This document shows, piece after piece, positions 34,852 to 43,586 of a DNA stretch of 64,000 nt. The DNA is taken from positions 62,001 to 126,000 of the forward strand of contig CAYOYB010000001.1 in the NCBI GenBank assembly GCA_964408085.1, written 5' to 3'. The position numbers and the translations under genes were made by a program. The first letter of the stretch is position 1. Each line of letters starts with the position of its first letter. The notes below the pieces were generated by a model. It made no database searches. It was not told where the DNA came from and saw nothing but the letters and a program-made list of their open reading frames with translations. The stretch is from CAJLIR01 sp964408085. GTDB lineage: Bacteria > Bacillota_I > Bacilli_A > RF39 > UBA660.

Positions 34852-35737
34852 GAAAAAAGCTTTAGGTAGAGGATTAGAACAGCTATTTAATTCGGAAAAC
34901 CTAGATTTAGATATAAATAATATTCAAAAATTAGAAAACAGAATTTATGAATCTGCTAATAAAGAAGATGTTATTGAAGTAAATTTAGCTGAATTAAGAG
35001 CTAATCCTTATCAACCACGAAAAATTTTTAAGGATGAAGCATTACAAGAATTAGCAGCATCGATTAAAGAACATGGTGTATTTCAACCAATTATTGTCAA
35101 AAAAAGTATTAAAGGTTATGAAATAATTGCCGGTGAAAGACGTGTTCGTGCATCTAAATTAGCAGGATTAGAAAAAATACCAGCTATTGTTAGAAATCTA
35201 TCTGATGAATTAATGATGGAAATTGCTTTATTAGAAAATTTACAAAGAGAAAATTTAAGTTGTATTGAAGAGGCAATGGCCTATAAATCAATGCTTACAA
35301 CACTTAGCTTAACACAAGAATCTTTGGCATTAAAAGTTGGTAAAAGTCGTAGTCACGTTACAAATATGTTAGGTCTATTGCGTTTACCACAAAGTGTACA
35401 AGATTTAGTTAATAATGGCGATTTATCAATGGGACACGCTCGTGTTTTAAGTAAAATTGAAGATGATGAAAAAATAATTGAATTAGCTAATAAAATTATT
35501 AATGAGAAGTTAGCAGTTAGAGATATTGAACAAATATCTGATGATAAAGACATTAAGAAAAAAATAAAAATAAATAGACATTCTAGTAATGATCAAGAAA
35601 ATTATAAATATGTTGAAAACTTATTACGAGAAAAGTATGATTCTAAAGTAAAAATAAAGGATAAAAAAATTGAAATAAGTTTTACAAGTACAGCAGATTT
35701 AAATAGAATATTAGAAATCATGGATATTAAGGGATAG
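34841..35737 (+). CDS. parB: Chromosome partitioning protein ParB/Spo0J
   Basis: ParB binds parS, hydrolyses CTP and spreads along DNA to load SMC. The 298-residue protein has KKALGRGLEQLF at the N-terminus, the CTP-binding ParB/sulfiredoxin region (ANPYQPRKIF, then GERRVRASKLAG, about residues 95-105), an HTH for parS recognition (LTQESLALKVGKSRSHVTNMLGLLRLP) and a C-terminal dimerisation domain. It starts inside parA. A candidate parS-like sequence lies in ftsH at 32499. Confidence 0.97.
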   Translation: METKKKALGRGLEQLFNSENLDLDINNIQKLENRIYESANKEDVIEVNLAELRANPYQPRKIFKDEALQELAASIKEHGVFQPIIVKKSIKGYEIIAGERRVRASKLAGLEKIPAIVRNLSDELMMEIALLENLQRENLSCIEEAMAYKSMLTTLSLTQESLALKVGKSRSHVTNMLGLLRLPQSVQDLVNNGDLSMGHARVLSKIEDDEKIIELANKIINEKLAVRDIEQISDDKDIKKKIKINRHSSNDQENYKYVENLLREKYDSKVKIKDKKIEISFTSTADLNRILEIMDIKG

Positions 35738-35744
35738 TGATTAG

Positions 35745-36545
35745 ATGAAAGATGTCTTAGATAAAATTCTTATTAAAGAAATAGTTGCTCCTGTTTTAAT
35801 AATAATTTTTAGTATTATAGTTTGTAAAGTAATTCAAGGAATTGTTAAAAGAACTGTAAAATTAAAATCAAGTAAAGCAGGAAAGAAAAAACAAGACACC
35901 TTAGTAAGCGTTATTAATAATATAATTAAGTATTTTATTATGATTATTGCTCTATTAATGATTTTGGATGTTTTTGGTATTGATACTAAAACATTAGTCA
36001 CTTCATTAGGTGTAGTTGGATTAGTAGCAGGTCTGGCAGTTCAAGATTTATTAAAAGACATTATTTCGGGTATGGCAATAATCTTTGAAAATCAATTTTA
36101 TGTTGGTGATACAATTGAAATAAATGGCTTCAAAGGAGAAGTAACACATTTAGGGCTTAAGACGACAAAACTTAAATCATACACAGGTGAAGTGAAAATT
36201 ATTTCTAATCGAAATATTACAGAAGTTGTTAATTTCAATTTAGCTAATTCATTAGCAGTTGTTGATTTTCAAATTTCTTATGAATCAGACACAGAAAAAG
36301 CTGAAAAAATATTAACTAATTTATGTTCAAAACTAACCAAAGAATTAAAAAATATTAAAGGAGAAGTTACTCTATTAGGTGTTACTAAATTAGATTCTTC
36401 TGGTGTTGAATATCGAATTACAGTTGAAACAGTTCCATTAAAGCATTATGAAGTTACAAGACAAATTTTAAAGGATGTCAAATTAGAACTTGAAAAAAAT
36501 AAAATAACTATACCATATCCTCAATTGGTGATTCATAATGAATAA
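35745..36545 (+). CDS. MscS-family mechanosensitive channel
   Basis: The 266-residue protein has three TM segments, with the third TM/pore motif LGVVGLVAGLAVQDLLKDIISGMAIIFENQFYVGDTIEI (about residues 84-122) that defines MscS channels, then the beta domain and a cytosolic alpha/beta domain. Small MscS channels open on osmotic downshift. It follows parB by 7 bp. An MscS homologue next to parB/yyzM is a recurring Bacilli arrangement, and this one overlaps yyzM by 8 bp. Confidence 0.92.
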   Translation: MKDVLDKILIKEIVAPVLIIIFSIIVCKVIQGIVKRTVKLKSSKAGKKKQDTLVSVINNIIKYFIMIIALLMILDVFGIDTKTLVTSLGVVGLVAGLAVQDLLKDIISGMAIIFENQFYVGDTIEINGFKGEVTHLGLKTTKLKSYTGEVKIISNRNITEVVNFNLANSLAVVDFQISYESDTEKAEKILTNLCSKLTKELKNIKGEVTLLGVTKLDSSGVEYRITVETVPLKHYEVTRQILKDVKLELEKNKITIPYPQLVIHNE

Positions 36546-36723
36546 GGAATATAAATTAGGCAGTATCGTTGTAATGAAAAAGCAACATCCATGTGGAACA
36601 AATGAATGGGAGATAACACGAGTAGGCGCTGATATTAAAATAAAATGCATACATTGTGGTCGTTCTATTATGTTACCTAGAATTGAATTTAATAAAAAAT
36701 TAAAAAAAATAATAACATATTAA
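36538..36723 (+). CDS. yyzM: DUF951-family protein YyzM
   Basis: The 61-residue protein has the DUF951 pattern: a KLGSIVVMKKQHPCGTNEWEITRVGADIKIKC opening with a Cys in HPCGTN and a CIHCG knuckle (two of the three Cys), ending in IMLPRIEFNKKLKKI. Function is unknown. It probably binds zinc and lies next to ychF or parB in most Bacillota. Its start is inside the MscS gene. Confidence 0.9.
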   Translation: MNKEYKLGSIVVMKKQHPCGTNEWEITRVGADIKIKCIHCGRSIMLPRIEFNKKLKKIITY

Positions 36724-36777
36724 CTTTAAAGGGAAGGATTGAAAATATTATACTTTGTATATATTTGAGTGTATATT

Positions 36778-38295
36778 ATGAATAAAGATAAGAAAAAAAT
36801 ATTTTTGGGACCAGTAATTATGATAATTGTTTTAATTGTTGTAATTATGTTGGCTAGTTTTATTTTTTCAACTTTGCAAATCGGTGGGCAGGAAACCCAT
36901 ATCCAAAATGGTACTTTAGAGACGTCTCTTGTAACAGTAAATAATATTTTAAGTGGACCTGGTTTAAAATTTTTATTAAGTAACGCTATTACAAATTTTC
37001 AAAAATTATCACCAGTAATTTTACTAATTATTGTATTATTAGGAATTGGAATTTGTGAAAAAAGTGGCTTATTTAAAATGTTGTTTAGTTGTTTAAAGAA
37101 AGTATCTACACCAGTTTTAATTTTCTTTACAATATTTTTGGGTATTATTTCTACAATTATAGGAGAATATAGTTTTATAGTTTTGATACCTATTGTTGGA
37201 ATTGCTTATAAATATGCTAGTAGAAATGCCATGATGGGAATTTTAATCGCATTCATATCAATTTGTTTAGGGTATGGATTAGGTTTGATTTTTAACTACG
37301 ATGACTATTTACTTGGAACATTAACTCAAGCTTCCGCAAGTTTAGAAGTTGATAAAAATTATAAATATCAATTATTATCAAATCTTTATATTCAAATTGC
37401 TGGAACTATTATTTTTACGATTATAGGTTCAATAATTATTAATGCATTTTTAGTACCTAAGTTTGAAGTTGTAAAACATTATGAAAAAGAAGAAACAATC
37501 GATTCCAAAAAAGCCTTTTTCTTTTCAATATTTGCTTGTTTAATCATGTTGTTTATAATTATATATATGATAATACCAGGTTTGCCAGGTTCAGGCTTGC
37601 TTTTAGATAAAACAGCTCCAACTTATATTGCTCAATTATTTTCAAGTAATTCACCATTTTCAAATTCCTTAATATTTATTATTAGTATTATGATGATGGT
37701 TTGTGGATTAATCTATGGTCGAATATCTGGTAATATTAAAAATACTAACGAATTTAGTATTGGATTAGGTTATAGTTTTGATAATTTAGGATATGTATTT
37801 GTATTATTATTTTTCTTTTCACAAATGATAGCGTTATTAGATTGGTCAAATATTGGAACTGTTATTGCAACAACATTAATTGATAAAATAAGTTTATTAC
37901 AATTATCTGGAATTTTACTTATTATTATCTTCTTTATAGCTGTAGTATTTATAAGTATTTTTATACCATCAACTATTACAAAGTGGACTTTGATGTCGCC
38001 AATAATTGTACCATTATTTATGCGTGCCAATATTACTCCAGATTTTACACAATTTGTATTTAGAGTAGCAGATGGCTTTGGAAAATGTATTACACCAATG
38101 TATATTTATTTCTTTATTATGATGGCTTTCATGCAAAAGTACAATTATGATAATGAGCATAACATTACTATTTTTGGGACTTTAAAAATGATGGCACCAA
38201 CTGTATTAATATTAGGATCATTACTATTATTAATATTAGTATTATGGTATATAATTGGTCTTCCAATGGGTATTGCTATGTACCCAACATTATAA
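36778..38295 (+). CDS. AbgT-family transporter
   Basis: The 505-residue multi-spanning protein resembles the AbgT (p-aminobenzoyl-glutamate/sulfonamide exporter) family. It shows SPVILLIIVLLGIGICEKSGLFKML near the N-terminus, IIGEYSFIVLIPIVGIAY and TITKWTLMSPIIVPLFM later, plus hydrophobic repeats suggesting two inverted halves. The closest functional guess is an exchanger of folate breakdown products or antimetabolites, but the substrate is not determined. ATG 36778 is preferred over GTG 36769; the ribosome site is weak. A terminator at 38294 ends the gene. Confidence 0.85.
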   Translation: MNKDKKKIFLGPVIMIIVLIVVIMLASFIFSTLQIGGQETHIQNGTLETSLVTVNNILSGPGLKFLLSNAITNFQKLSPVILLIIVLLGIGICEKSGLFKMLFSCLKKVSTPVLIFFTIFLGIISTIIGEYSFIVLIPIVGIAYKYASRNAMMGILIAFISICLGYGLGLIFNYDDYLLGTLTQASASLEVDKNYKYQLLSNLYIQIAGTIIFTIIGSIIINAFLVPKFEVVKHYEKEETIDSKKAFFFSIFACLIMLFIIIYMIIPGLPGSGLLLDKTAPTYIAQLFSSNSPFSNSLIFIISIMMMVCGLIYGRISGNIKNTNEFSIGLGYSFDNLGYVFVLLFFFSQMIALLDWSNIGTVIATTLIDKISLLQLSGILLIIIFFIAVVFISIFIPSTITKWTLMSPIIVPLFMRANITPDFTQFVFRVADGFGKCITPMYIYFFIMMAFMQKYNYDNEHNITIFGTLKMMAPTVLILGSLLLLILVLWYIIGLPMGIAMYPTL

Positions 38296-38316
38296 ACACC
38301 TATTTGGTGTTTTTTT
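38294..38316 (+). terminator. Rho-independent terminator
   Basis: AAACACC pairs with GGTGTTT over a 5-nt loop, then a run of T residues. The stem overlaps the AbgT gene stop. Confidence 0.75.
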
Positions 38317-38344
38317 GTATATACATTTTTTAATGTTGTTAAAT

Positions 38345-38373
38345 TTGACAAATAAAAAAAATTATGTTAACAT
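38345..38373 (+). promoter_or_regulatory. Promoter of the secreted small protein gene
   Basis: TTGACA (38345-38350) and TAACAT (38368-38373) are 17 bp apart, 27 bp before the ATG. Confidence 0.55.
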
Positions 38374-38399
38374 ACATGACATTGAAGGGGGAAATTAAT

Positions 38400-38921
38400 A
38401 TGTATAATAAACAAAAAATGAATTTATCAGAACTAGAGAAAACAAAAATTCGAGGGAAACTAAGACCATTTACAGCAATTGCTTTAATATTAGCAGGTAG
38501 TGTAGCTTTAGCAGGACATAGCCATGCAGTCACTGATTTAGACGATATGTGCCCTATATCACAACTTTATTATGACTTAGGAGATTCGCAAAAAGCTTAT
38601 AAGCATCAAATAAAGCACTATAATAAAAGTGGTCTAGGTTGTGATTTTGAATATAGAACAGAGAAATATATAGCACCTGATGGTTATACTATGAATGATG
38701 ATGGAAAAACTTGTTATACAACAGATAAGCCTATAGAAGTAGAAATTGATGGTAAAGTTTTTTATGTAGCACCAGAAGGATATATTCTTGAAGGAGACAA
38801 GTGTATTAAAACAATTGAAGCTAACTATCAAAGTGAAGGAATTATAGTTAGCGACTCTATGGGTGAGCCAACATCAATGATTTATTATGATGAAGAACAA
38901 AAGAAATTAGTAAAAATATAA
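38400..38921 (+). CDS. Small exported cysteine-containing protein of unknown function
   Basis: The 173-residue protein has a basic N-terminus of about 22 residues, then a hydrophobic core and an AGHSHA-type cleavage site, typical of a signal peptide. The mature part has about four Cys (CPIS, GCDF, TCYT, DKCI) that may form disulfides, and two similar segments (EKYIAPDGYTMNDDGKTC and FYVAPEGYILEGDKC) that look like an internal repeat. No family was recognised. ATG 38400 with AAGGGGG at 38385-38391 is chosen over the longer in-frame reading. Confidence 0.75.
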   Translation: MYNKQKMNLSELEKTKIRGKLRPFTAIALILAGSVALAGHSHAVTDLDDMCPISQLYYDLGDSQKAYKHQIKHYNKSGLGCDFEYRTEKYIAPDGYTMNDDGKTCYTTDKPIEVEIDGKVFYVAPEGYILEGDKCIKTIEANYQSEGIIVSDSMGEPTSMIYYDEEQKKLVKI

Positions 38922-38932
38922 AATTATTATAG

Positions 38933-38960
38933 AAACAGTATTTTTTAATATTGTTTTTTT
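38933..38960 (+). terminator. Rho-independent terminator
   Basis: AAACAGTATT pairs with AATATTGTTT (one G-T pair) followed by T residues, just after the secreted protein gene. Confidence 0.7.
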
Positions 38961-38980
38961 ACTGTAATTTTAAAAAATTG

Positions 38981-39009
38981 TTGACTTTTTTTATAAAAAG
39001 ATGTAATTT
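38981..39009 (+). promoter_or_regulatory. Promoter of the rel leader transcript
   Basis: TTGACT (38981-38986) and TAATTT (39004-39009) with a 17-bp spacer precede the leader peptide. Confidence 0.5.
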
Positions 39010-39036
39010 ATAGGTAATAATTGTGAGGTGATAGAT

Positions 39037-39138
39037 ATGATTGATAATCATTTTAATTATTTATTTTGCCAAAAACAATTGTTAAATAATACTAATAATA
39101 TATTTCTTTTTTGTGGCAATTTAGCCAATATAAAATAA
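39037..39138 (+). CDS. Putative 33-residue leader peptide upstream of the Rel homologue
   Basis: A GAGGTGAT ribosome site at 39025-39032 precedes ATG 39037. The ORF encodes 33 residues rich in Asn, Leu and Phe (it begins MIDNHFNYLFC) and stops at 39138, two bases before the left arm of the terminator at 39140. A ribosome at the stop would mask the hairpin. This is typical of a translation-dependent attenuator but has no known family. Confidence 0.5.
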   Translation: MIDNHFNYLFCQKQLLNNTNNIFLFCGNLANIK

Positions 39139-39173
39139 GGAACAGAACCAATGATTTTTGGCTGTTCTTTTTT
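39124..39173 (+). promoter_or_regulatory. Attenuator-like terminator before the Rel homologue
   Basis: GAACAG (39140-39145) pairs with CTGTTC (39162-39167), and CCAA (39148-39151) with TTGG (39158-39161), followed by six T residues, giving a strong terminator. GCCAA at 39124-39128, inside the leader ORF, can instead pair with TTGGC (39158-39162), which would disrupt the hairpin. This is consistent with an antiterminator. Confidence 0.6.
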
Positions 39174-39194
39174 GTAAAGTTTGTGAGGTATTAT

Positions 39195-40628
39195 ATGAAT
39201 GATTTGATACAAAATTTATTTAATCTAGTTAGAGCTTATGAACCAGAACAACTTGAAGTTGTAGAAAAAGCTTATAAATTTGCAGATTTTTTGCATTCGC
39301 GTCAAACTCGTGAAAGTGGCGAACCATATATAATTCATCCTTTGAATGTTGCTTGTATTTTGGCAGAAATGCACGCTGATATTGATACAATCTGTGCAGG
39401 ATTGTTGCATGATACATTAGAAGATACAAATACAACAAAACTTGAAATTATCAATGAATTTAATGAAGATGTTGCAACTTTAGTAGATGGCGTAACAAAA
39501 ATTAGTAAAATGAATTTTTCTTCTCGTATTGATGAGGATTTAGCTAATACTAGAAAAATAATAACCAGTATAGCTACTGATGTTAGAATAATTATTATAA
39601 AATTAGCTGATAGGCTTCATAATATGCGAACATTACAACATAAAAAAGAATTTAAGCAAAAAGAAAATGCTTTAGAAACATTAGAAATTTTTGTTCCACT
39701 TGCTTATTATATAGGTGCATATCGAATTAAAAGAGAATTGGAAGATTTATCATTTAAGTATTTGCTGCCAGATGATTATAAAGATATTGATGAACAACGA
39801 TTAAAGATAGAAGAAGAAAATAAAGACCATCTAAAGGAAATGCGAGATATAATTCAAAAAATTTTAAATGCTCACGAAATAGAGAATTGTATTAAAATTC
39901 AACTTAAAAATTTATATGGTATTTATCAAAAATTAAATAAAGGATATGAACTCAAATCAATGCACGATTTATTATCGTTAGAAATATCTGTAAGTACTTG
40001 CGAAAATTGTTATCGTGCTTTAGGCTTAATACATTCAAAATACCATCCAATTAATTCTCAATTTAAAGATTATATTTGTAATCCCAAAAATAATCTGTAT
40101 CAATCTTTACATACAACTGTTTTTGGCGAAAATGGACGATTAGTTCAAGCCCAAATTAGAGATTATGTTATGGATAGGGTAGCAACATATGGCTTAGCAG
40201 ATTATTGGCATATTAAAGGTTGTGATGCCAGAGAAAAAATGCAACAGGAATTACATAAATATCAATCGTTTAAGTCTTTAATTGAAATTGATTCAGCATT
40301 CGGCAATAACCAAGAATTTGTTGAACAGGCTAAAGCTGAAGTGTTATCAGATAGAATATATGTATTTACAGCAACAGGAAGTATAATTGAATTACCAAAG
40401 GGAGCTACACCAATTGATTTTGCGTATAGAATAGGTACTGATGAAGGTAATCATTTAGATGAAGTGATAGTCAATGATAATTCTGTACCTTTTAACTATC
40501 AACTTAATAATAAGGATATAGTAAAAATTATGTGTAATGATTTAGCTACTGGTCCTAAACCTGAATGGCTAAAAATGGTTAAAACCACTAAAGCCAAACA
40601 ATTAATAAAACAAAGATTAGGACAATAA
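39195..40628 (+). CDS. Short RelA/SpoT homologue (HD-synthetase-TGS), probable (p)ppGpp hydrolase
   Basis: The 477-residue protein has an HD hydrolase domain with all family residues (His48, His72-Asp73, Glu76-Asp77, Asp139 in KLADRLHNM), a RelA_SpoT synthetase domain and a TGS domain (about 385-450), but lacks the C-terminal helical and ACT regions of the usual 730-residue Rel. In the synthetase domain the Mg-binding Asp258, YQSLHTT and KDYI are present. However, the RPKH Arg is Gln236, the DLLAxR Arg is Glu263, and the ExQIR Glu is Gln318. So (p)ppGpp hydrolysis is likely and synthesis doubtful. ATG 39195 has GTGAGG upstream; transcription passes an attenuator first. Confidence 0.9.
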   Translation: MNDLIQNLFNLVRAYEPEQLEVVEKAYKFADFLHSRQTRESGEPYIIHPLNVACILAEMHADIDTICAGLLHDTLEDTNTTKLEIINEFNEDVATLVDGVTKISKMNFSSRIDEDLANTRKIITSIATDVRIIIIKLADRLHNMRTLQHKKEFKQKENALETLEIFVPLAYYIGAYRIKRELEDLSFKYLLPDDYKDIDEQRLKIEEENKDHLKEMRDIIQKILNAHEIENCIKIQLKNLYGIYQKLNKGYELKSMHDLLSLEISVSTCENCYRALGLIHSKYHPINSQFKDYICNPKNNLYQSLHTTVFGENGRLVQAQIRDYVMDRVATYGLADYWHIKGCDAREKMQQELHKYQSFKSLIEIDSAFGNNQEFVEQAKAEVLSDRIYVFTATGSIIELPKGATPIDFAYRIGTDEGNHLDEVIVNDNSVPFNYQLNNKDIVKIMCNDLATGPKPEWLKMVKTTKAKQLIKQRLGQ

Positions 40629-40659
40629 GTATCATTTAAGATAATATTACTCTCTAGTA

Positions 40660-40688
40660 TTGACAAATTTATTAATAAGTATTAAGAT
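40660..40688 (+). promoter_or_regulatory. Sigma-A promoter of the glycerophosphodiesterase gene
   Basis: TTGACA (40660-40665), a 17-bp spacer and TAAGAT (40683-40688), before an AAGGGGG ribosome site. Confidence 0.6.
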
Positions 40689-40717
40689 ATCTTGCCAAGA
40701 AAAAGGGGGAAAATAAA

Positions 40718-41668
40718 ATGAGTAGTATAAATGCAATAGGTCATGGTTTTGGAGCTAATCCTTTATCTAAGAAGCAACCAACAATGGAAACAACATTTCA
40801 TTTTTCACATAATAGAAATTTAGCAAATAATATAAAAATAATAGGACATAGAGGTAATCAAGAGTTTGCTACTGAAAATTCAAGTGATGCCATTCTTGAT
40901 TGTTCAAAAAATGATAATATTGATGGAACAGAATTTGATATTAGACCAACTAAAGACGATAAAATAGTTGTAATGCATAATGCCACTGTTAATGGGACTA
41001 CTAACTCAAAAGGAAGGATTCAAGATTTAACACTAGAAGAATTAAAAAAGTTGCGCTATACAACACAAGTAGCTGATCAATTCCTACAAAGATTATTTAA
41101 TATATGTAATAAAGATAGATATTTTTATGAACAATATTGCCGTCTTGGTAAACAAAGTTCTAAAATAGCTTTATTTGATGACATAATGAAAGAATATAAT
41201 CCATCTAAACATATGTTGATAGAACTTAAAGGAAAACTAGGCGAATATTCAAGTTTTAAACAAATATATTTTGAGGATAATATTGTTGATATTTTAAAAA
41301 AATATGACTATAAAAATAGAAATATAGCATTAGAAGGTTATAATTTTGAAGCCCTTTTTAGAATTAAAGAAAAATTACCTGATTTAAAAGTAATAGCTTT
41401 AATAAATAAAAATGGAAATTTAAAACCATTAGATATGGAGTTTGATGGTGTTAGTTTAGAATATGTTTTATTAAATGAATCAGTAATAGAAAAAATTATT
41501 AAAAATAATCTAGTATTATATTCATGGGATGACAAAAGACCAGTAGCTCATTATAATAAAATAAATGAAATGGTACTTAGATATGGCCAAGCAATTGAAT
41601 CTGGCGAGTTACCATTATATGTTATTAATGATTTCCCAGAAAAAGCAAAACAATATATAAAGAAATAG
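40718..41668 (+). CDS. Glycerophosphodiester phosphodiesterase family protein
   Basis: The 316-residue protein has the GDPD TIM-barrel markers: IIGHRGN with the general-acid His and ENSSDAI (about residues 45-62), then DGTEFDIRPTKDDKIVVMHN (about 70-90) with the metal Glu/Asp and second His. HRGN replaces the usual HRG-A. These enzymes split glycerophosphodiesters to glycerol-3-phosphate and an alcohol; membrane-lipid turnover is the likely role. It has no signal peptide. It is flanked by its own promoter and by the HAD-PlsC gene, suggesting a lipid theme. Confidence 0.88.
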   Translation: MSSINAIGHGFGANPLSKKQPTMETTFHFSHNRNLANNIKIIGHRGNQEFATENSSDAILDCSKNDNIDGTEFDIRPTKDDKIVVMHNATVNGTTNSKGRIQDLTLEELKKLRYTTQVADQFLQRLFNICNKDRYFYEQYCRLGKQSSKIALFDDIMKEYNPSKHMLIELKGKLGEYSSFKQIYFEDNIVDILKKYDYKNRNIALEGYNFEALFRIKEKLPDLKVIALINKNGNLKPLDMEFDGVSLEYVLLNESVIEKIIKNNLVLYSWDDKRPVAHYNKINEMVLRYGQAIESGELPLYVINDFPEKAKQYIKK

Positions 41669-41803
41669 TATTATTTTATAATACTATTTTTAAAACTTTG
41701 ATTGTAAATTATTGTTAAACAAGGTGTTTTATGAAATATAATAGATATGAAAAAACTAGAATAAAATATTAATATTATAGTAAATATCAATTAATTGGTT
41801 AGT

Positions 41804-41832
41804 TTGACAATGCAACATAATTTTGTTAGAAT
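41804..41832 (+). promoter_or_regulatory. Sigma-A promoter of the HAD-PlsC gene
   Basis: TTGACA (41804-41809), 17 bp, TAGAAT (41827-41832). Confidence 0.7.
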
Positions 41833-41858
41833 AGTTGCTATCTAAAAGGAGGGGTTTC

Positions 41859-43352
41859 ATGAATTTAGTTTTTGATATTGATGATACAATTACGAATGAA
41901 ACAGGTTTTATGATAAAATATGCACCAAAATATTTAAAAAAGAAATATAAATATGATTTTTTCGTTCAAAATCCTTATGGAGAAAATCTTTCAGAAGTTT
42001 TTGGAGTTTCAAAATTTTTGGAAGAGAAAGGATATTCAAAAAGTGAAATAGAAAAAGAAGTTAATGAAGTAAATTCTAAATTTTGGACTAAATATTTTAT
42101 AAAATACATATTTTACCCACTAAAACAAGATGCTAGTAAAATTATTAATAAGTTAAAAGAAAAAGGATATAAAATAAATTTTGTTAGTTTAAGAGGAATA
42201 AAAACACATAATGATGAAAATAATTTACAAAAATTTATAAGAAAATCAATTGTTCCATTTATCACTAAAATACAATTAAAGCTTAATCGTATAAAGTATG
42301 ATAAACTAATACTAGTAGAAAAAAATGAGGAAAAATTAGAGATAGCAAGAAAACTTAATGCCAATTATGTGTTTGATGATAATATTGAAGTTTTAAAATC
42401 TTTAGATGAATCAATGATAGCTATTTGTATTGAGGCACCACATAATATTAAAATCGATTTATCGCAAGAAAAAATTGCTAGAATACCTTTTAAAGCTGAT
42501 AGCATAGAGGATATAATTAGAAAATCTAATAAACAAAAAAAATTACCAAAATTTCTTGAATCAAAGCAAAATGAAGTTAAAGAATTAAAACTATATCAAA
42601 AAGTATATACTGAACTATTTTATAAATTAATAAGGGGTGTTGGTAAAAATCAAGTTATTAAGACTTTTAAGCCAATTGTTCTTGGTGAAGAAAATATTCC
42701 TACTAAAAAAGAGGCAACTGTTTTTATAGGGAACCATCGAGATGTAAAAGATCCACTTATTACAATTTCGTTTTTAAAAAATCCAGTTCATTTTGCAGCT
42801 TTAAAGAGAATGTTTGAATATAATGAAAATATATTTGGACCAGTTGGTAAAAATATAGGTACAGTGGCAACAACTTTATTCGTTAAATCGATAGGTGCGT
42901 TACCTATTGCTAGGCCTAATAATGAAAACTATATATTTACAAACCTTCAGACTTTTAAATATATTGAAGATTATTTAAATGCCAATTCTTCTATAGCAAT
43001 ATATCCAGAAGGAACTTTAAATAGAAACCCAGATCAAAATGGGAATATTCTACCATTAAAATCTCTCTATTCTTTCCAAATTGCAGAAAATGGCAAAGCA
43101 GTTGTAAGACCAATTTCAATTGTTTGGATTCCCAAAAATGTAAAATCAGATAATAGAGTTATTATATCATTTTTAAAACCAATATATACAAATGGATTAA
43201 AATCCAAAGAAATTGCTGAAATTTGGAAAAAAAGTGTCAATGAATCAATTGAAGCTATAAATGAAATGATTGAAAAAATGGAAAGAATAGAAACAATTGC
43301 AATAGAAGAAAATCAAGAGAAAAGCAAAGATATTAAAATTTTAAAAAAATGA
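41859..43352 (+). CDS. HAD phosphatase-like/PlsC acyltransferase fusion
   Basis: The 497-residue protein has an N-terminal HAD-like domain with DIDDT at residues 6-10 and the second-half sequence VFDDNIEVLKSL. It is joined to a PlsC-type 1-acylglycerol-3-phosphate acyltransferase domain from about 270. The catalytic NHRDVKD (His293, Asp298) and YPEGT (about 378) motifs are intact. PlsC makes phosphatidic acid from lysophosphatidic acid in the membrane; the HAD domain could dephosphorylate a related phosphate ester. Related HAD-PlsC fusions are known in Mycobacterium, but the HAD type here differs. ATG 41859 follows AAAGGAGG; the longer reading from TTG 41835 has no ribosome site. Confidence 0.85.
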   Translation: MNLVFDIDDTITNETGFMIKYAPKYLKKKYKYDFFVQNPYGENLSEVFGVSKFLEEKGYSKSEIEKEVNEVNSKFWTKYFIKYIFYPLKQDASKIINKLKEKGYKINFVSLRGIKTHNDENNLQKFIRKSIVPFITKIQLKLNRIKYDKLILVEKNEEKLEIARKLNANYVFDDNIEVLKSLDESMIAICIEAPHNIKIDLSQEKIARIPFKADSIEDIIRKSNKQKKLPKFLESKQNEVKELKLYQKVYTELFYKLIRGVGKNQVIKTFKPIVLGEENIPTKKEATVFIGNHRDVKDPLITISFLKNPVHFAALKRMFEYNENIFGPVGKNIGTVATTLFVKSIGALPIARPNNENYIFTNLQTFKYIEDYLNANSSIAIYPEGTLNRNPDQNGNILPLKSLYSFQIAENGKAVVRPISIVWIPKNVKSDNRVIISFLKPIYTNGLKSKEIAEIWKKSVNESIEAINEMIEKMERIETIAIEENQEKSKDIKILKK

Positions 43353-43511
43353 ATAAATCGTTTTGACAAAATCACTGTCAAACTATTAGAAAGATTATGT
43401 TAAACTGTATACATAGTCTTTTTTTATTGATATAATAATAATGATATTTCTAAAAAATAAATCATTATATGTAACAGTGAATATATTGATATTTATAATA
43501 TAATAATAATT

Positions 43512-43534
43512 AGTAATTTTTTTTATTACTTTTT
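43512..43534 (+). terminator. Hairpin with T-run before the histidine kinase
   Basis: AGTAAT pairs with ATTACT over a 7-T loop, followed by TTTT. It may end the HAD-PlsC transcript or lie in the 5' leader of the kinase, for which a TTGACA occurs at 43363-43368. Confidence 0.4.
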
Positions 43535-43586
43535 CGGTGGTCTCATCTTTTAATTTTTTGTATGATGTAATAATGAGGTGATTATT

